DNA of 12,535 bases from CAZSVE01 sp964610175 (GTDB lineage Bacteria > Pseudomonadota > Gammaproteobacteria > HK1). Shown here one piece after another: positions 12,276 to 12,535 of this stretch; the stretch's first letter is position 1; every line of letters begins with the position of its first letter. Location: positions 1 through 12,535 of the forward strand of contig CAZSVE010000087.1 of assembly GCA_964610175.1 (NCBI GenBank), written 5' to 3'. The notes below the pieces were generated by a model. That model was not told where the DNA came from. It ran no database searches and saw nothing but the letters and a program-made list of their open reading frames with translations. A program made the position numbers and the translations under genes.

Positions 12276-12535
12276 GGGGAATTCCTGTCTTGTCAAAAAA
12301 AATGGAAATATCGATCAAGACGATCCTTCGGTGCGGAGATCCTTGGTCGGTGTCTCTCCGGTTGTTGGAAAGTATCACGATCATCTCCTGATGATTCCAG
12401 ATCTCGGACCGCTTTCAGGCTTATTTTACGTTGGAATCATGCTACTTCTTCAGGATTATGTGTCTTTGGAAGAGGGTTGATAAGTCCTTTCCAATTGAGA
12501 GATGAGCCTGAAGGGGTGTTGGAGAGGGTGAGCCG
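12276..12535. other. Right-end intergenic region with inverted repeats
   Basis: No gene is recognised. ATGATTCCA (12391-12399) and TGGAATCAT (12432-12440) form a 9-bp inverted pair, and TTCAGGCT (12414-12421) is repeated inverted near 12505-12512. A leftward open frame enters from the right edge and stops at 12437-12439 after 32 codons (ending HNPEEVA). It could be the C-terminus of an off-window gene, but I recognise no family. Confidence 0.25.

Noticed and set aside
12274..12480. A 68-codon rightward open frame at the right edge.
   Set aside because: It starts antisense to the SDR start codon, has no ribosome binding site and no family resemblance.

Overview
The window reads as chromosomal DNA of a Gram-negative proteobacterium. 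The evidence is a CcmG/DsbE-type thioredoxin, outer-membrane beta-barrel and Sec signal sequences, a RibD and CysE of proteobacterial type, and palindromic repeats ending in GTAGGATGGGCAAAG, a REP-like type I associate mainly with gammaproteobacteria. I cannot place it to genus. Intact housekeeping genes are scattered singly among an unusual density of degenerate, modular interspersed repeats. No transposase or integrase was seen.

Layout from left to right. Positions 1-54 hold the first codons of a leftward AAA-ATPase-like/PD-(D/E)XK protein. Positions 98-707 are a mosaic of repeat modules that I name A, B and C. A tRNA-Phe follows (851-923) with its own promoter and rho-independent terminator. 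Next come an AmrS-type radical SAM protein (1075-2100), a leftward VapBC-type toxin-antitoxin pair (2271-2871) with an operator over its promoter, and a second repeat mosaic (2964-3456). After that lie a ccmG-like thioredoxin (3459-4010) and ribD (4101-5273), whose first codons fall inside a repeat.

The most interesting locus is 5285-7691. It encodes a small secreted glycine-rich protein and, downstream, a periplasmic C39-type cysteine peptidase fused to a C-terminal outer-membrane beta-barrel. The small protein carries a Sec signal peptide, a motif closely resembling a double-glycine leader, and six 7-residue Gly-rich repeats. Two copies of a ~110-bp palindromic element flank the small gene. 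My inference is a substrate/processing-export pair reminiscent of FapD/FapF in functional-amyloid systems, or of GG-leader bacteriocin processing moved to the periplasm.

The right part holds a KfrA-like coiled-coil DNA-binding protein (7847-8608), a DUF89/ARMT1-like metal-dependent phosphatase (8760-9620), a leftward cysE (9737-10495), a decayed leftward yeiH-family transporter gene with two frameshifts and a large internal deletion (10726-11302), and a leftward short-chain dehydrogenase (11541-12275).

Most genes look like single-gene transcription units. Repeat modules sit directly against the 5' ends of amrS, ccmG, ribD, the C39 fusion and the DUF89 gene, so they may influence expression or start-site choice.
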